A stretch of 64,000 nt of DNA from an uncultured Pelagibacteraceae bacterium. Its GTDB lineage: Bacteria; Pseudomonadota; Alphaproteobacteria; Pelagibacterales; Pelagibacteraceae. The notes beneath the pieces were generated by a model that was given only the letters and a program-made list of their open reading frames with translations, was not told where the DNA came from and did not search any database. Location of the stretch: assembly GCA_902624465.1 (NCBI GenBank), contig CACNXP010000003.1:31501-95500 (forward strand), written 5' to 3'. Below, piece after piece: positions 1-9,346 of the stretch (its first letter is position 1; the number at the start of each line of letters is the position of its first letter). Both the position numbers and the translations under genes were made by a program.

Positions 1-1212
1 AAAAAGAATATTTATGTTGAAAGATTTAGAGGAAGATTAATTTTTCCAATCAATAATATTTCGGGACAGCCAATTGCTTTGGGTGGAAGAATAATTGAAA
101 AAAGTGATTTTCTTGCTAAATATGTTAATTCTCCAGAAACAATATTCTTCAAAAAAGGCTCTAATTTATACAATTTAGATTCAGTGAGAAAATTGTCTAA
201 TAAGTTCGAAAATATTTTTTTAGTTGAGGGCTATATGGATGTGGTTGGTTTAAGTAAAAATGGAATAGAAAATGCTGTTGCTAATTTAGGTACTTCTTTA
301 ACAGATAAACAAATATTAACTCTCAATCAGTTTTTTAATGATATTATTATTTGTTTTGATGGTGATGAAAGTGGCTATAAGGCAGCCTTAAGAGCTGCAG
401 AAAATTTTATAAAAGATACGAAACCTGAAAAGCAAATATCATTTTTGTTTTTACCAGATAAAGAAGATCCAGATAGTTTTGTTAATAAAAATGGTAAAGA
501 ATATTTTTTTGATTATTCAAAAGAAAACAAAATACCAATACATCAATTTATATTTAATCATTACAAAAAAAATACTCAAAATAATCCATCTTCACTTGCA
601 ATTTTTGAAAAAAAATTAAGATCAATAGCCAACTCAATAAAAGATGATTATATAAAAAAATACGTTTTAGAATATTTCATAGAAAAAATTTCTGGATTAA
701 CTCCATATACAAGTCAAAATCGAAAAAACTTTTATACAAAAAAAACCAGATCTTTAGAGAAGACCAAAAAGTACTTTAATGAAAGTCAATTATTGTCAGG
801 CGTAGAATTAAAAGAATTTTCATTAATTTATCTGATTGTTAATAACTTGAATTTGATGCGAGATTACATTCATTTTCTTAAAGATATAAAATTATTTTCT
901 GAGGTAAATAGACAAATTTTTGAAAAAATTGTATCCAAACTAAAATTAGAAAATGATTTGTCTATTGATAAGTTAGATATTGACACTCAATTAATTGATA
1001 AAATTACAAAATTTGCTCCAATCAAACATATTTTACAAAAGTCTAACAATGATCATGAAATTATTGAATTATTAGAGGACATAGCTCGTGATTTAAATAA
1101 TTATGACTTAGAATTTAGGATCCAGGAATTAGAATCGAAGTTTTCAAAAGATTTAAGTGAAGCAACATTTAATGAGCTAAAAGAGCTAAAAAAAAAGCAA
1201 AATATCAATTAA
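1..1212 (+). CDS. dnaG: DNA primase DnaG, 3' part (5' end outside window)
   Basis: Makes RNA primers at the replication fork. The reading frame is open from the first base, so the gene begins upstream and the first in-frame start here is not the real one. The Toprim domain is visible: the acidic VEGYMDVVGL motif near residue 50 of the longest in-window ORF, then a second acidic motif, CFDGDESGYKA, about 40 residues later. The rest is the helical DnaB-binding C-terminal region, which is poorly conserved and lysine-rich. rpoD follows after 66 bp, the usual dnaG-rpoD order of the macromolecular synthesis operon. Identification is secure; only the N-terminal zinc-finger part is missing. Confidence 0.95.
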   Translation, partial: KKNIYVERFRGRLIFPINNISGQPIALGGRIIEKSDFLAKYVNSPETIFFKKGSNLYNLDSVRKLSNKFENIFLVEGYMDVVGLSKNGIENAVANLGTSLTDKQILTLNQFFNDIIICFDGDESGYKAALRAAENFIKDTKPEKQISFLFLPDKEDPDSFVNKNGKEYFFDYSKENKIPIHQFIFNHYKKNTQNNPSSLAIFEKKLRSIANSIKDDYIKKYVLEYFIEKISGLTPYTSQNRKNFYTKKTRSLEKTKKYFNESQLLSGVELKEFSLIYLIVNNLNLMRDYIHFLKDIKLFSEVNRQIFEKIVSKLKLENDLSIDKLDIDTQLIDKITKFAPIKHILQKSNNDHEIIELLEDIARDLNNYDLEFRIQELESKFSKDLSEATFNELKELKKKQNIN

Positions 1213-1240
1213 TCCATCCAAATTAATTATGGATTTTTTT
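1211..1240 (+). terminator. Probable rho-independent terminator after dnaG
   Basis: A 7-bp inverted repeat, AATCCAT (1211-1217) and ATGGATT (1229-1235), encloses an 11-nt loop and runs into seven T residues. It overlaps the dnaG stop codon. The stem is AT-rich, so it may be a partial terminator that lets some transcription through into rpoD. Confidence 0.55.
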
Positions 1241-1278
1241 GAATAAGCTATTATATACACCTTTTCAAATATATAAGT

Positions 1279-3105
1279 GTGGAGAGAATAATTACAAAAT
1301 CATTTGCCCGATTAATGGGTCGTGGAACTCACAGGGGTTTTATTACCCATGAAGAGTTGAGCAAATCTCTTGGAAAAAGAAATCTTTCTGATCAAAATTT
1401 AGCCCAAGCTTTTATTCACATATTAGATGAAAAAATTTCTTTAGTCGAAAAAAAATCAGACTTCAAAGTTTTGAGAAAAAAAGAGGGTTCCTCAAAAGAT
1501 GAAGGAAAAACTATCGAGAAAAGCGATGACCCAATTCGAATGTATCTTCGAGAAATGGGAGGTGTTGAACTTTTATCTAGAGAAGGTGAAATTGCTATTG
1601 CTAAAAGAATTGAAGCTGGAAAAGATGTAATGTTAATTGCACTATCTCAAAGTCCAATTACTGCACAACAATTTTCCGAGTGGAATGAAAAACTTCAAAA
1701 AGATGAGATTTTGGTAAGAGAAATTATTGATATTGATACTAACTACATGGAGGATGAAACTACTGGCCCTAGTGCAAAACAAAAAAATTCAGGTGAAGCC
1801 GAGAGTGATGATAATTCAGGTGACGAAGGTGATGAGGACTTTAATCCAACATTAGCTGCAATGGAGACAGAGATAAAACCGAAAGTTTTAAAAACTGTTT
1901 ATAAATTAACTAAAGATTATAATAAATTAATCAAATACCAAAAAGAAAAATTAGACTGTATTCTTACCTCAAAAATATTTTCTCCTGCAAAAGAAAAAAG
2001 TTATGAAAAAATTGTAAAAGATATTCTAGAAGATATCAAATCTCTCCAATTATCCCCATCAGTTTTAGAAGGATTAGTTCAAAAGCATTATATAGAAAAT
2101 AAAAAAATAATTTCATTAGAGGGAAACCTTATGCGGTTAGCTATAGATCATAAAATTCCAAGAAATGAATTTTTGAAATTTTACGTAGGAAATGAAATTA
2201 ACCCAAATCTTAAAAAATTTTTAGATACTAATTTAATATGGAAACAATTTTTTTCTAAAAATAAAGACAAGTTTAAAGATATTCGTGAAAGATTAATTGA
2301 ATTTAGTCATAAAATAGGAATGTCTGTAACAGATTTCAAAAAACTTGTAAGTAGAGTTCAAAAGGGTGAAAAAGAGTCAAGAATAGCAAAAAAGGAGATG
2401 GTAGAAGCTAACTTAAGATTAGTTATCTCGATTGCCAAAAAATATACCAATAGAGGGTTGCAGTTTTTGGACTTAATTCAAGAAGGAAATATCGGACTGA
2501 TGAAAGCAGTAGATAAATTTGAATATAGAAGAGGTTATAAGTTTTCCACATATGCCACATGGTGGATCAGACAAGCAATTACAAGATCAATAGCTGACCA
2601 AGCTAGAACAATAAGAATTCCTGTTCATATGATTGAAACAATTAATAAAATTGTTAGAACTCAAAGACTAATTTTAAGTGAATTTGGTAGAGAGGCAACT
2701 CCGGAGGAATTGGCAAAAAAACTAAGGATGCCATTAGATAAAGTTAGAAAAGTTTTAAAGATTTCTAAAGAGCCAGTATCTTTAGAAAAACCCGTCGGCG
2801 ATGAGGAAGATAGCAGTTTAGGAGATTTTATAGAGGACACAAAAGCTTTAGCTCCTCTTGAACAAGCAATAAAATCAAATTTAGGAGAAGCTACTACTAA
2901 AATATTATCAACCCTGACACCAAGAGAGGAAAGAGTTTTAAGAATGAGATTTGGAGTTGGTATGAATACTGATCATACATTAGAGGAAGTTGGTTTACAG
3001 TTTTCCGTAACTCGAGAAAGAATTCGTCAGATAGAAGCAAAAGCGCTAAGAAAATTAAAACATCCTAGTAGATCAAAACAATTAAAAAGTTTCTTAGAAA
3101 GTTAA
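1279..3105 (+). CDS. rpoD: RNA polymerase primary sigma factor (sigma-70)
   Basis: Housekeeping sigma factor that directs RNA polymerase to -35/-10 promoters. The 608 residues match the usual alphaproteobacterial length. An N-terminal region 1.1 is followed by region 1.2 ([11 protein letters not shown] near residue 84) and an acidic non-conserved insert. Region 2 carries the -10 recognition segment [17 protein letters not shown] near residue 430, and region 4.2 carries the -35 helix [17 protein letters not shown] close to the C-terminus. The start is a GTG; the next in-frame Met would remove part of region 1.1. A tRNA gene begins only 10 bp after the stop, so readthrough into it is likely. 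Confidence 0.97.
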   Translation: MERIITKSFARLMGRGTHRGFITHEELSKSLGKRNLSDQNLAQAFIHILDEKISLVEKKSDFKVLRKKEGSSKDEGKTIEKSDDPIRMYLREMGGVELLSREGEIAIAKRIEAGKDVMLIALSQSPITAQQFSEWNEKLQKDEILVREIIDIDTNYMEDETTGPSAKQKNSGEAESDDNSGDEGDEDFNPTLAAMETEIKPKVLKTVYKLTKDYNKLIKYQKEKLDCILTSKIFSPAKEKSYEKIVKDILEDIKSLQLSPSVLEGLVQKHYIENKKIISLEGNLMRLAIDHKIPRNEFLKFYVGNEINPNLKKFLDTNLIWKQFFSKNKDKFKDIRERLIEFSHKIGMSVTDFKKLVSRVQKGEKESRIAKKEMVEANLRLVISIAKKYTNRGLQFLDLIQEGNIGLMKAVDKFEYRRGYKFSTYATWWIRQAITRSIADQARTIRIPVHMIETINKIVRTQRLILSEFGREATPEELAKKLRMPLDKVRKVLKISKEPVSLEKPVGDEEDSSLGDFIEDTKALAPLEQAIKSNLGEATTKILSTLTPREERVLRMRFGVGMNTDHTLEEVGLQFSVTRERIRQIEAKALRKLKHPSRSKQLKSFLES

Positions 3106-3115
3106 GATTTATTTT

Positions 3116-3190
3116 GGGCCGTTAGCTCAATAGTAGAGTACTGCATTGACATTGCAGGGGTAGTTGGAGCGTAACCAACACGGCCCACCA
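3116..3190 (+). tRNA. tRNA-Val (anticodon GAC) with atypical D and T loops
   Basis: The cloverleaf pairs fully: acceptor GGGCCGT/ACGGCCC, D stem GCTC/GAGT, anticodon stem CTGCA/TGCAG with loop TTGACAT (anticodon GAC at 3148-3150), T stem GTTGG/CCAAC, discriminator A and encoded CCA. The T loop reads AGCGTAA instead of the canonical TTCRANY. The D loop AATAGTA has one G rather than the GG pair. All stems are intact, so this looks like a functional tRNA with an altered elbow rather than a pseudogene. It begins 10 bp after rpoD. Confidence 0.85.
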
Positions 3191-3245
3191 TTATGGGATT
3201 TGTTTATTGATTAAAATTATAAAACAAAGTAGAAAAGACTTTTTT

Positions 3246-3322
3246 GGGCCTGTAGCTCAGTTGGTTAGAGCAGTACACTCATAATGTATTGGTCCCAGGT
3301 TCGAGTCCTGGCGGGCCCACCA
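3246..3322 (+). tRNA. tRNA with CAT anticodon (Met, or Ile2 after lysidine modification)
   Basis: The cloverleaf is canonical: acceptor GGGCCTG/CGGGCCC, D loop with GG, anticodon loop CTCATAA, T loop TTCGAGT and encoded CCA. The CAT anticodon could be elongator Met or the AUA-reading Ile2 tRNA, whose C34 is modified by TilS. The acceptor stem resembles alphaproteobacterial Ile2 genes as I remember them, so the identity is left open. It is not the initiator type, because the first pair is G-C. Confidence 0.9.
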
Positions 3323-3331
3323 AAATATTTA

Positions 3332-3922
3332 TTAATTTTTTGAAAATTCCTCTAATGTTTTAAATAATGCATTTATATCATTATCGTTTGAGTTCAAAAT
3401 AGATGCAAACTCTTCTTTTTGAGTTCTAGCTAAACTTAAACCCTCAATAATTAAATCTCTAATCAAGGGATTTTCTGGATTTTTAGTGTAAACTCTCCAA
3501 TCAATTTTGACCTCAGGTCTTTCAGAAGTACCTTTTAAAAGACTATTTACAATCGTATAATTTTCACTAAGAACGTCTTTTGATAAAACATCGATTTCTG
3601 GATTTGTATACTCAGATAACCTACTAGAGAAGCTTTTAAGAAAATACTCTCTGAATAATTTTGAATATCTTTTTTTTTGTTCACTATCTAGGTTTTTTCT
3701 TAGAGATCCAAGTGTATAGAAACCGATACCTCTAATATCAACTGTCTCCTCAGCAACTATTTTAAGTTTGTCAATCTTTTCATTCTTTGACAAATTTTCA
3801 GAAAGTATTTTTGATGCTCTGTTGACAGTTGATTGCACAAATATATCAGCCTCAATTGAGAAGGAGCTGCTTAATGTTAAAAAGTAAAAAAAAATTACTA
3901 AAATAATTTTTTTTTTGTTCAT
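3332..3922 (-). CDS. mlaC: MlaC-family periplasmic phospholipid-binding protein
   Basis: MlaC shuttles phospholipid between the outer-membrane MlaA complex and the inner-membrane MlaFEDB transporter, keeping the outer leaflet asymmetric. The 196-residue protein has a cleavable signal peptide (positive MNKKK start, hydrophobic stretch to about residue 22). The body fits the Ttg2D/MlaC family: LSKNEKIDKLKIVAEETVDI, then LGSLRKNLDSEQKKRYSKLF and DWRVY. It lies 11 bp downstream of mlaA on the same strand, so the two are probably one transcript. The inner-membrane mlaFED genes are not in this window. Confidence 0.88.
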   Translation of the reverse strand: MNKKKIILVIFFYFLTLSSSFSIEADIFVQSTVNRASKILSENLSKNEKIDKLKIVAEETVDIRGIGFYTLGSLRKNLDSEQKKRYSKLFREYFLKSFSSRLSEYTNPEIDVLSKDVLSENYTIVNSLLKGTSERPEVKIDWRVYTKNPENPLIRDLIIEGLSLARTQKEEFASILNSNDNDINALFKTLEEFSKN

Positions 3923-3933
3923 AACTTAAATCT

Positions 3934-4719
3934 TTATTGGCTTATCTCTTCCCAATCACTATCATCTTGTGTATTTACTATTTTTCTTGAGTTGAGAATT
4001 TTTTGTTGTCGATCTTGTAAGTATAAACTTTTAACTGAAGCATAAAAGTCTAGTGAATTGTTCTCTAAGTTTTCAATTGAGTCATAATTTTTTGCTCTAA
4101 AATCAACTCCAGATGCACCTCTTGAATAATAAAAATCTGAATTTTTAAAATATTTAGTGTCTTTATTAACCGTTACATTGTACCAAGGATCACCACCTAA
4201 GTAATTAAATGTTGAAGCGATTGTATCTCTAACTGTGCTGGGACCTAAAACTGGTAGAACAATATAGCATCCTGGACCAACTCCTGCTTTTGCTAGAGAT
4301 TGGCCATAGTCTTCTTTTTCATAATTTGTCAGTCCTAGATATTGTGCTACATCAAAAATTCCCAAAATACCTAATGTTGTATTTATAATAAATCTTCCAG
4401 TATTAATTCCAGCTTGTTTGAAATCTCCTTGCAAAACATTGTTTGGTATTGTCAACAAATGGGAAATATTTTCTAAAGAATTACTTACTCCAGTTTTAGC
4501 TGGTGAAGGTAGTTTTCTGTATATTGATGCAACAGGTTTGAAAATCACTCCATCTAAAGTTTGATTAAATGCAAAAGTCACTCTATTAATCTTTTCAAAG
4601 CAATCCTTTACTTCTGTAGGTTCATTTTTTTTTAATATTAAATCTCCATCAGATCCAGCGTTGACATTTAGAGTTAACGCAAAGGTTGTAAAAATAATAA
4701 TTAAGAATTTTTTTATCAT
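3934..4719 (-). CDS. mlaA: MlaA (VacJ)-family outer-membrane lipid asymmetry protein
   Basis: MlaA removes misplaced phospholipids from the outer-membrane surface and hands them to MlaC. At 261 residues it has normal family length. Family hallmarks include FEKINRVTFAFNQTLDG near residue 41, IPNNVLQGDFKQAG, the glycine-rich RFIINTTLGILGIFDVA, and GPGCYIVLPVLGPSTVRD. MlaA is usually a lipoprotein, but no lipobox cysteine is visible: the signal ends LTLNVNAG, so signal peptidase I cleavage is more likely. It is divergent from the amidase gene and precedes mlaC. Confidence 0.92.
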   Translation of the reverse strand: MIKKFLIIIFTTFALTLNVNAGSDGDLILKKNEPTEVKDCFEKINRVTFAFNQTLDGVIFKPVASIYRKLPSPAKTGVSNSLENISHLLTIPNNVLQGDFKQAGINTGRFIINTTLGILGIFDVAQYLGLTNYEKEDYGQSLAKAGVGPGCYIVLPVLGPSTVRDTIASTFNYLGGDPWYNVTVNKDTKYFKNSDFYYSRGASGVDFRAKNYDSIENLENNSLDFYASVKSLYLQDRQQKILNSRKIVNTQDDSDWEEISQ

Positions 4720-4776
4720 GTTAATTTTATATTATATTGGACCATAAAGTAAAATAAGTATTAATTAAATATAAAA

Positions 4777-5517
4777 ATGTATCAAAAAATAGGCTTAAAA
4801 ATGGCCACAAGTTATTCCCCAAATTTTAATTTACCCAAAAGAGTAAAAAACAGAATTAAATTTATTATAATTCATTACACAGGTATGAAAAAAGAATCTG
4901 CAGCTATTAAAAGACTGCAAGACCCAAAATCAAAAGTTAGTTCACATTATTTGATAAAAAATAATGGTGGAATAATAAATTTAGTTCCTGATCTTTATGA
5001 GGCTTGGCACGCAGGTGTTTCAAGCTGGAAGCATTACACATCATTAAATAAAAATTCAATTGGAATTGAACTTACTAATCCTGGCCACCAGTATGGTTAT
5101 AGAAATTTTTCATCTAAACAAATTTTATCACTTAAAAAATTACTTTATTTTCTAATAAAAAAATATAGGATTAAAAAAAATTGTGTTCTTGGTCATTCCG
5201 ATATATCACCGAGCCGTAAAAAAGATCCTGGTGAAAAATTTCCTTGGGAAATATTAGCGAAAAAAAAATTAGTTTTTTGGCACAATTTAAATCAAAAAAA
5301 AATTAAAAATTTAAGACATGAAAATCTTTTAACAAATATTGAGGAAAAGATTTTCTTAAAAAATCTCCATAAAATTGGATATAATGATGTTAAGGGTTTC
5401 AAATTTCGAAAAAATATGAAGCACCTTACACTAGCTTTCCAAAGACGATTTAGACAAAGTCTTGTTAATGGTAAGATTGATAAAGAGTGTCTATTAATTA
5501 GTAAAAACCTTCTTTAA
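4777..5517 (+). CDS. AmiD-like N-acetylmuramoyl-L-alanine amidase
   Basis: Zinc amidase that cuts the bond between MurNAc and the stem peptide; AmiD relatives act in murein recycling. The Amidase_2 domain covers about residues 25-165: IIIHYTG carries the first zinc histidine, EAWHAG a conserved histidine, SIGIELTNPG follows, and GHSDISPSRKKDPG holds the last zinc histidine and catalytic lysine region. The C-terminal 60 residues resemble a peptidoglycan-binding helical repeat (LAFQRRFRQSLVNGKID). The alternative start at 4801 (MATSYSPNF) may be the true one, because residues before it are not typical. No signal peptide or lipobox is seen, unlike E. coli AmiD. Confidence 0.88.
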   Translation: MYQKIGLKMATSYSPNFNLPKRVKNRIKFIIIHYTGMKKESAAIKRLQDPKSKVSSHYLIKNNGGIINLVPDLYEAWHAGVSSWKHYTSLNKNSIGIELTNPGHQYGYRNFSSKQILSLKKLLYFLIKKYRIKKNCVLGHSDISPSRKKDPGEKFPWEILAKKKLVFWHNLNQKKIKNLRHENLLTNIEEKIFLKNLHKIGYNDVKGFKFRKNMKHLTLAFQRRFRQSLVNGKIDKECLLISKNLL

Positions 5518-5564
5518 CAATAAAAATTTAGCTTGAAATAACAAATTTTAGTAATAAGTTGAAA

Positions 5565-5924
5565 GTGCCAGATGAACGACTTATCGCTTTAAAATTTTAA
5601 AGAGGAAAGTCCGGACTCTACAAAGATGCAGTGCCAGGTAATACCTGGCAGGGGCGACCCTAGGGATAGTGCCACAGAAAATATACCGCCTTAACAAGGC
5701 AAGGGTGAAAAGGTGTGGTAAGAGCACACCGGTTCTATTGGTAACAATGAACGCTGGAAAACCCCACTGAGAGCAAGACTAAGTAGAGATGACATTGTTG
5801 AAAAACTAAAAGCTATCTTTGGCTCGTCATCAGGGTTAGTTGCTTGAGCTTAAGAGAGATCTTGAGCCTAGACAAATGGTAAGTTTAAACGACAGAACCC
5901 GGCTTATAGTTCATCTGGCTTTTT
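5565..5924 (+). ncRNA. rnpB: RNase P RNA, bacterial type A
   Basis: Catalytic RNA that removes 5' leaders from tRNA precursors. Recognised by the conserved core GAGGAAAGTCCGGACTC near 5601, the CACAGAAA...CCGCC segment near 5672, the GGTGAAAAGGTG and GTAAGAGCACACCG blocks near 5705-5732, and the ACAGAACCCGGCTTA 3' core near 5892. The P1 helix is visible as CCAGATGAAC (from 5568) pairing with GTTCATCTGG (to 5918), followed by a short T run that may end transcription. The exact 5' and 3' ends are uncertain by a few bases. Confidence 0.95.
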
Positions 5925-6009
5925 AATCGAAAATAAATATTACCTAAATGTTCACGTTTTGATTCACTATCATCCTCAATTAACCTACTTCAATTATAAA
6001 TAGTATTTG

Positions 6010-6038
6010 TTGACTCATTTCAAAAAAACCCATAATAT
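6010..6038 (+). promoter_or_regulatory. Sigma-70 promoter of the dcw cluster
   Basis: A -35 box TTGACT (6010-6015) and a -10 box TAATAT (6033-6038) are separated by exactly 17 bp, the optimal spacing. It lies 44 bp upstream of the mraZ start. The -10 box overlaps the MraZ operator repeats. This is the only strong promoter match seen ahead of the cluster. Confidence 0.7.
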
Positions 6039-6052
6039 CCCATAAATTCCCA
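6029..6052 (-). promoter_or_regulatory. MraZ operator: three CCCA (TGGG) boxes at 10-bp period
   Basis: CCCA occurs at 6029-6032, 6039-6042 and 6049-6052, exactly 10 bp apart, so the reverse strand reads TGGG three times. MraZ from E. coli and other bacteria is known to bind tandem TGGGN repeats spaced by 5 bp upstream of its own gene, and this matches that pattern. The boxes overlap the -10 element and the transcription start region, which predicts autorepression of the cluster. Confidence 0.75.
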
Positions 6053-6081
6053 AATAAGGGATTTATAGGACTTTATGGTTT

Positions 6082-6537
6082 ATGTTTTTATCGACCTACG
6101 AAAACAAATTGGACAAAAAAGGAAGGGTGTCAGTGCCTGCAAGTTATAGATCATATTTGTCTAATTTAGGTTATAATGGTGTAATCTGTTATCCATCATT
6201 TAATAATCAATCAATAGAGGCATGGCCTCAAGACAGAATAGAAAAAATTTCAAATTCTATAGACTCTTTAAATCCTTTTGAGGAAAAAAGAGATTTTTTT
6301 GCAACATCAATTTTATCAGAAAGCACAAATTTACAATTTGATAGCGAAGGAAGAATTTCAATTACTTCAAAATTATTAAAACATGCTAAAATCAAAAATA
6401 GCATGGTCTTTGTTGGTCAGGGTAAAACATTCCAAATATGGGAACCAACAATATTTGAAAAATTTAAGGTCAATGCAAGAAAAAAAGCTAATTTAAATCG
6501 AGCCAGCCTTAAATGGGAGCATCAACTAAATAAATAA
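6082..6537 (+). CDS. mraZ: Transcriptional regulator MraZ
   Basis: MraZ is an AbrB-fold DNA-binding protein that represses the division and cell-wall cluster starting with itself. The 151 residues give the usual length. The two SpoVT/AbrB-like repeats each show the DxxGR signature: [17 protein letters not shown] near residue 7 and [19 protein letters not shown] near residue 84. The ATG is preceded by weak Shine-Dalgarno-like bases. It is first in the dcw cluster, with its predicted operator just upstream, and ftsZ follows 14 bp later. Confidence 0.95.
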   Translation: MFLSTYENKLDKKGRVSVPASYRSYLSNLGYNGVICYPSFNNQSIEAWPQDRIEKISNSIDSLNPFEEKRDFFATSILSESTNLQFDSEGRISITSKLLKHAKIKNSMVFVGQGKTFQIWEPTIFEKFKVNARKKANLNRASLKWEHQLNK

Positions 6538-6551
6538 CGGGGGATAATATA

Positions 6552-8012
6552 ATGACAATTAATTTTAAGGTACCAGAAATAAAAGAACTTCAACCAAGGC
6601 TTTTAGTCATGGGAATAGGCGGAGCAGGTGGAAATGCCATAAATGAAATGATTGATAACGGAATGCAAGGTGTTGAATTTATAGCGGTAAATACTGACGC
6701 TCAAGATTTAAAACATAGCAAAGCAAAATCTAAAATTCAAATTGGTTTAAATTTGACTAAAGGTTTAGGAGCTGGAGCAAAACTTGATATTGGTCAAGCT
6801 GCTGCTGATGAGTCTCTAAATGATATAGTGAATATTCTACAAGGTGCGAATATGGTTTTCATAGCTGCTGGTATGGGAGGCGGAACAGGTACGGGTGCTG
6901 CACATGTTATTGCAAGAGCTGCAAAGGAATTGAATATTTTAACAGTTGGAGTAGTTACATTACCATTCTTATATGAAGGTCCTTCAAGAATGAGAAGAGC
7001 TCAACAAGGTTTAGAAGAACTAAGAAGACATGTTGATACGATTATAGTTATTCCAAATCAAAATTTATTTAAGATTGCTAATGAGCAAACTACATTTGAA
7101 GAGTCGTTTAATCTTTCAAATAACGTATTAATGCATGGTGTCCAGAGTATTACTGATTTAATGGTAAGACCTGGATTGATCAATCTTGATTTTGCTGACG
7201 TGGAATCCGTTATGGCTTCAATGGGTAAAGCTATGATGGGCACTGGTGAAGCTGAAGGAGAAGGTAGATCAATGAAAGCAGCCGAGATGGCTATTAGTAA
7301 TCCATTAATTGATGATTATACTTTAAAAGGAGCAAAAGGATTATTAGTCAATATTACTGGAGGTAAAGATCTTAAATTATTTGAAGTTGATGAAGCAGTC
7401 AATAAGGTTAGAGCAGAAGTAGATCCTGAAGCTGAATTAATTATTGGCGCTATCACAGATCCAGAACTTGACGGAAAAATGAGAGTTTCAATTGTAGCCA
7501 CATCTTTAGATGGTCAACAACCAGAAACAAAATCAGTTATTAACATGGTACATCGTATTCAAAATCGAAATCCTGGCTATTCTGATTTTGGCACAACTTT
7601 AGGTACAACCTCCTTTAATTTCCAGAATACTAATTCCAACCCAATTTCTGATGGTGCAACTGCACTTAAACTTGAAAATGAGATAGTATCAGAAGGTGTT
7701 CATAGTCAGTCAGTTGATGAAGTAAACAATCAGTATCATGAAGAATTGTTAAAAAATCAAGAAGCTGAAAATATTGTTGAAAACATCTCAGAGGACAATG
7801 ATACTTCTTTTTCACAAGAAGCATTAAGTTCGTCTAATACTGAAGAATCTTCAAATGATTTAAAGGAATTTGGTGTGGATACAGATGAACCAGATCTATT
7901 TAATACAGAAAATCAAGCTTCAACATCTGAAGATTTGCTTGGATCATCAGATGAAGATCAAGAAGAGGATGATTTAGAAATACCTGCATTTTTACGAAGA
8001 CAAAAAAATTAA
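6552..8012 (+). CDS. ftsZ: Cell division GTPase FtsZ
   Basis: Tubulin homologue that forms the Z-ring at midcell. The tubulin signature GGGTGTG lies at residues 109-115 after the [13 protein letters not shown] nucleotide-binding loop near residue 21. A long acidic, low-complexity linker (about residues 350-470) leads to the conserved C-terminal peptide [10 protein letters not shown] at the very end, the docking site for FtsA and other partners. The 486-residue length reflects the linker. The position is unusual: directly after mraZ rather than between ftsA and lpxC. Confidence 0.98.
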   Translation: MTINFKVPEIKELQPRLLVMGIGGAGGNAINEMIDNGMQGVEFIAVNTDAQDLKHSKAKSKIQIGLNLTKGLGAGAKLDIGQAAADESLNDIVNILQGANMVFIAAGMGGGTGTGAAHVIARAAKELNILTVGVVTLPFLYEGPSRMRRAQQGLEELRRHVDTIIVIPNQNLFKIANEQTTFEESFNLSNNVLMHGVQSITDLMVRPGLINLDFADVESVMASMGKAMMGTGEAEGEGRSMKAAEMAISNPLIDDYTLKGAKGLLVNITGGKDLKLFEVDEAVNKVRAEVDPEAELIIGAITDPELDGKMRVSIVATSLDGQQPETKSVINMVHRIQNRNPGYSDFGTTLGTTSFNFQNTNSNPISDGATALKLENEIVSEGVHSQSVDEVNNQYHEELLKNQEAENIVENISEDNDTSFSQEALSSSNTEESSNDLKEFGVDTDEPDLFNTENQASTSEDLLGSSDEDQEEDDLEIPAFLRRQKN

Positions 8013-8030
8013 TGGTCTTCGAAAAAATAA

Positions 8031-9041
8031 ATGGAAGCCACCATGGTATCGGATGCTCCAAAACATTATCCGGTATTGCTTAATGAAATAATTAGCATTA
8101 TTACCCCTCAACATGGTGGCACATTTATTGATTGTACTTTTGGTCAAGGTGGTTACACAAAAAAAATTTTAAGTTATAAAGATACTCAGGTAATTGCAAT
8201 TGATAGAGATATAGAAAGTAAAAAAATTGCGGATAAAATTTCTGAAAAGTTCCCGAACAGATTTATTTTCAAACATAAAAAGTTTAGTCAATTAGACAAC
8301 CTCAAACTTAAAAATGAAAAAATCAGAGGGATACTCCTAGATTTAGGTTATTCTTTTACTCAAATCAAAGATCCAAAAAAAGGTTTATCATTTAATTCTG
8401 TTGGAGATCTAAATATGCAAATGGGTTTAAATAATTTTTCTGCAAGTGACGCAATAAATAATCTGGATGCACATGAATTAGAGAAAATTTTTAAATTTTT
8501 TGGTGAAGAATTAGAAGCCAAAAGAATAGCTTCTAACATCGTTAAAGAAAGAAAGATAAAAAAAATTGATACAAAAAAATTAGTCGAATTGGTAGAAAAA
8601 TCAAAAAAAAGAAAAAGTTTTAAGACAAATAATTCTACAAAAACTTTTCAAGCTCTAAGAATTTTTGTCAATAAAGAAATGAGTGAATTAATATATGGTT
8701 TAATTGCAGCAACAAAAGTACTAAAAAAAAATGGCATATTGGCAGTTGTAACTTTTCATTCGTTGGAGGATAAAATTGTAAAATATTTTTTTAAAAGTTT
8801 ATCTGAAAAAAAAAGCATATCTCGGTATATGCCAAATATAAATCAACCTGAAACATTATTTAGGATGGTTGAGAAAAAACCAATTACACCATCAGCTAAA
8901 GAATTAAGAGAAAATATTCCATCAAGATCAGCAAAACTCAGATATGTAATAAAGAAAAATGATTTTTATAATTTTGAGACAGATATAGCTAAAAAATTTA
9001 AAACACTTTTAGATATTGAGAGATTTGGTGAAAAATTATGA
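8031..9041 (+). CDS. rsmH: 16S rRNA (cytosine1402-N4)-methyltransferase RsmH
   Basis: SAM-dependent methyltransferase that modifies C1402 in the ribosomal P site. Family motifs are clear: [13 protein letters not shown] near residue 13, the SAM-binding [34 protein letters not shown], the [11 protein letters not shown] block and [13 protein letters not shown]. The 336 residues are slightly longer than average. A second in-frame ATG at 8043 is an alternative start. The stop overlaps the ftsL start by 4 bp (ATGA), so the pair is probably translationally coupled. Confidence 0.96.
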   Translation: MEATMVSDAPKHYPVLLNEIISIITPQHGGTFIDCTFGQGGYTKKILSYKDTQVIAIDRDIESKKIADKISEKFPNRFIFKHKKFSQLDNLKLKNEKIRGILLDLGYSFTQIKDPKKGLSFNSVGDLNMQMGLNNFSASDAINNLDAHELEKIFKFFGEELEAKRIASNIVKERKIKKIDTKKLVELVEKSKKRKSFKTNNSTKTFQALRIFVNKEMSELIYGLIAATKVLKKNGILAVVTFHSLEDKIVKYFFKSLSEKKSISRYMPNINQPETLFRMVEKKPITPSAKELRENIPSRSAKLRYVIKKNDFYNFETDIAKKFKTLLDIERFGEKL

Positions 9042-9346
9042 AAAAATTTTTTGTTACACTCTTTGTATTTTCTTTAATTTTCTTAACGGCAATAATTAAA
9101 AACTCAACAAAGAGGATTGATGATGAAATATTTGTCTTAAAAGAAAACATCAGAGATTTAAAAAAAAATTTTGAAAATACTAGATTGGAATTTGATTATT
9201 TGAGTTCTAATGAAAAATTACTTCAGTTTCAAAACCTGTACTTTGACAATGAATTAATAAAATTTGATATCCAGAAAATTCAAACAATTACTAGAAAACA
9301 TAATGAAATCGAAATAGGTCAATTAAGTTTTAATAAAAATGAGTAA
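9038..9346 (+). CDS. ftsL: FtsL-like division protein
   Basis: Small bitopic membrane protein. An N-terminal transmembrane helix (about residues 4-20) is followed by a predicted periplasmic coiled coil of about 60 residues ([19 protein letters not shown] and onwards), which is the FtsL architecture. FtsL normally pairs with FtsB and FtsQ to activate FtsW and FtsI. Sequence conservation is weak, so the call rests on topology, 102-residue length and location between rsmH and ftsI, the standard ftsL slot. It overlaps both neighbours by 4 and 8 bp. Confidence 0.75.
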   Translation: MKKFFVTLFVFSLIFLTAIIKNSTKRIDDEIFVLKENIRDLKKNFENTRLEFDYLSSNEKLLQFQNLYFDNELIKFDIQKIQTITRKHNEIEIGQLSFNKNE

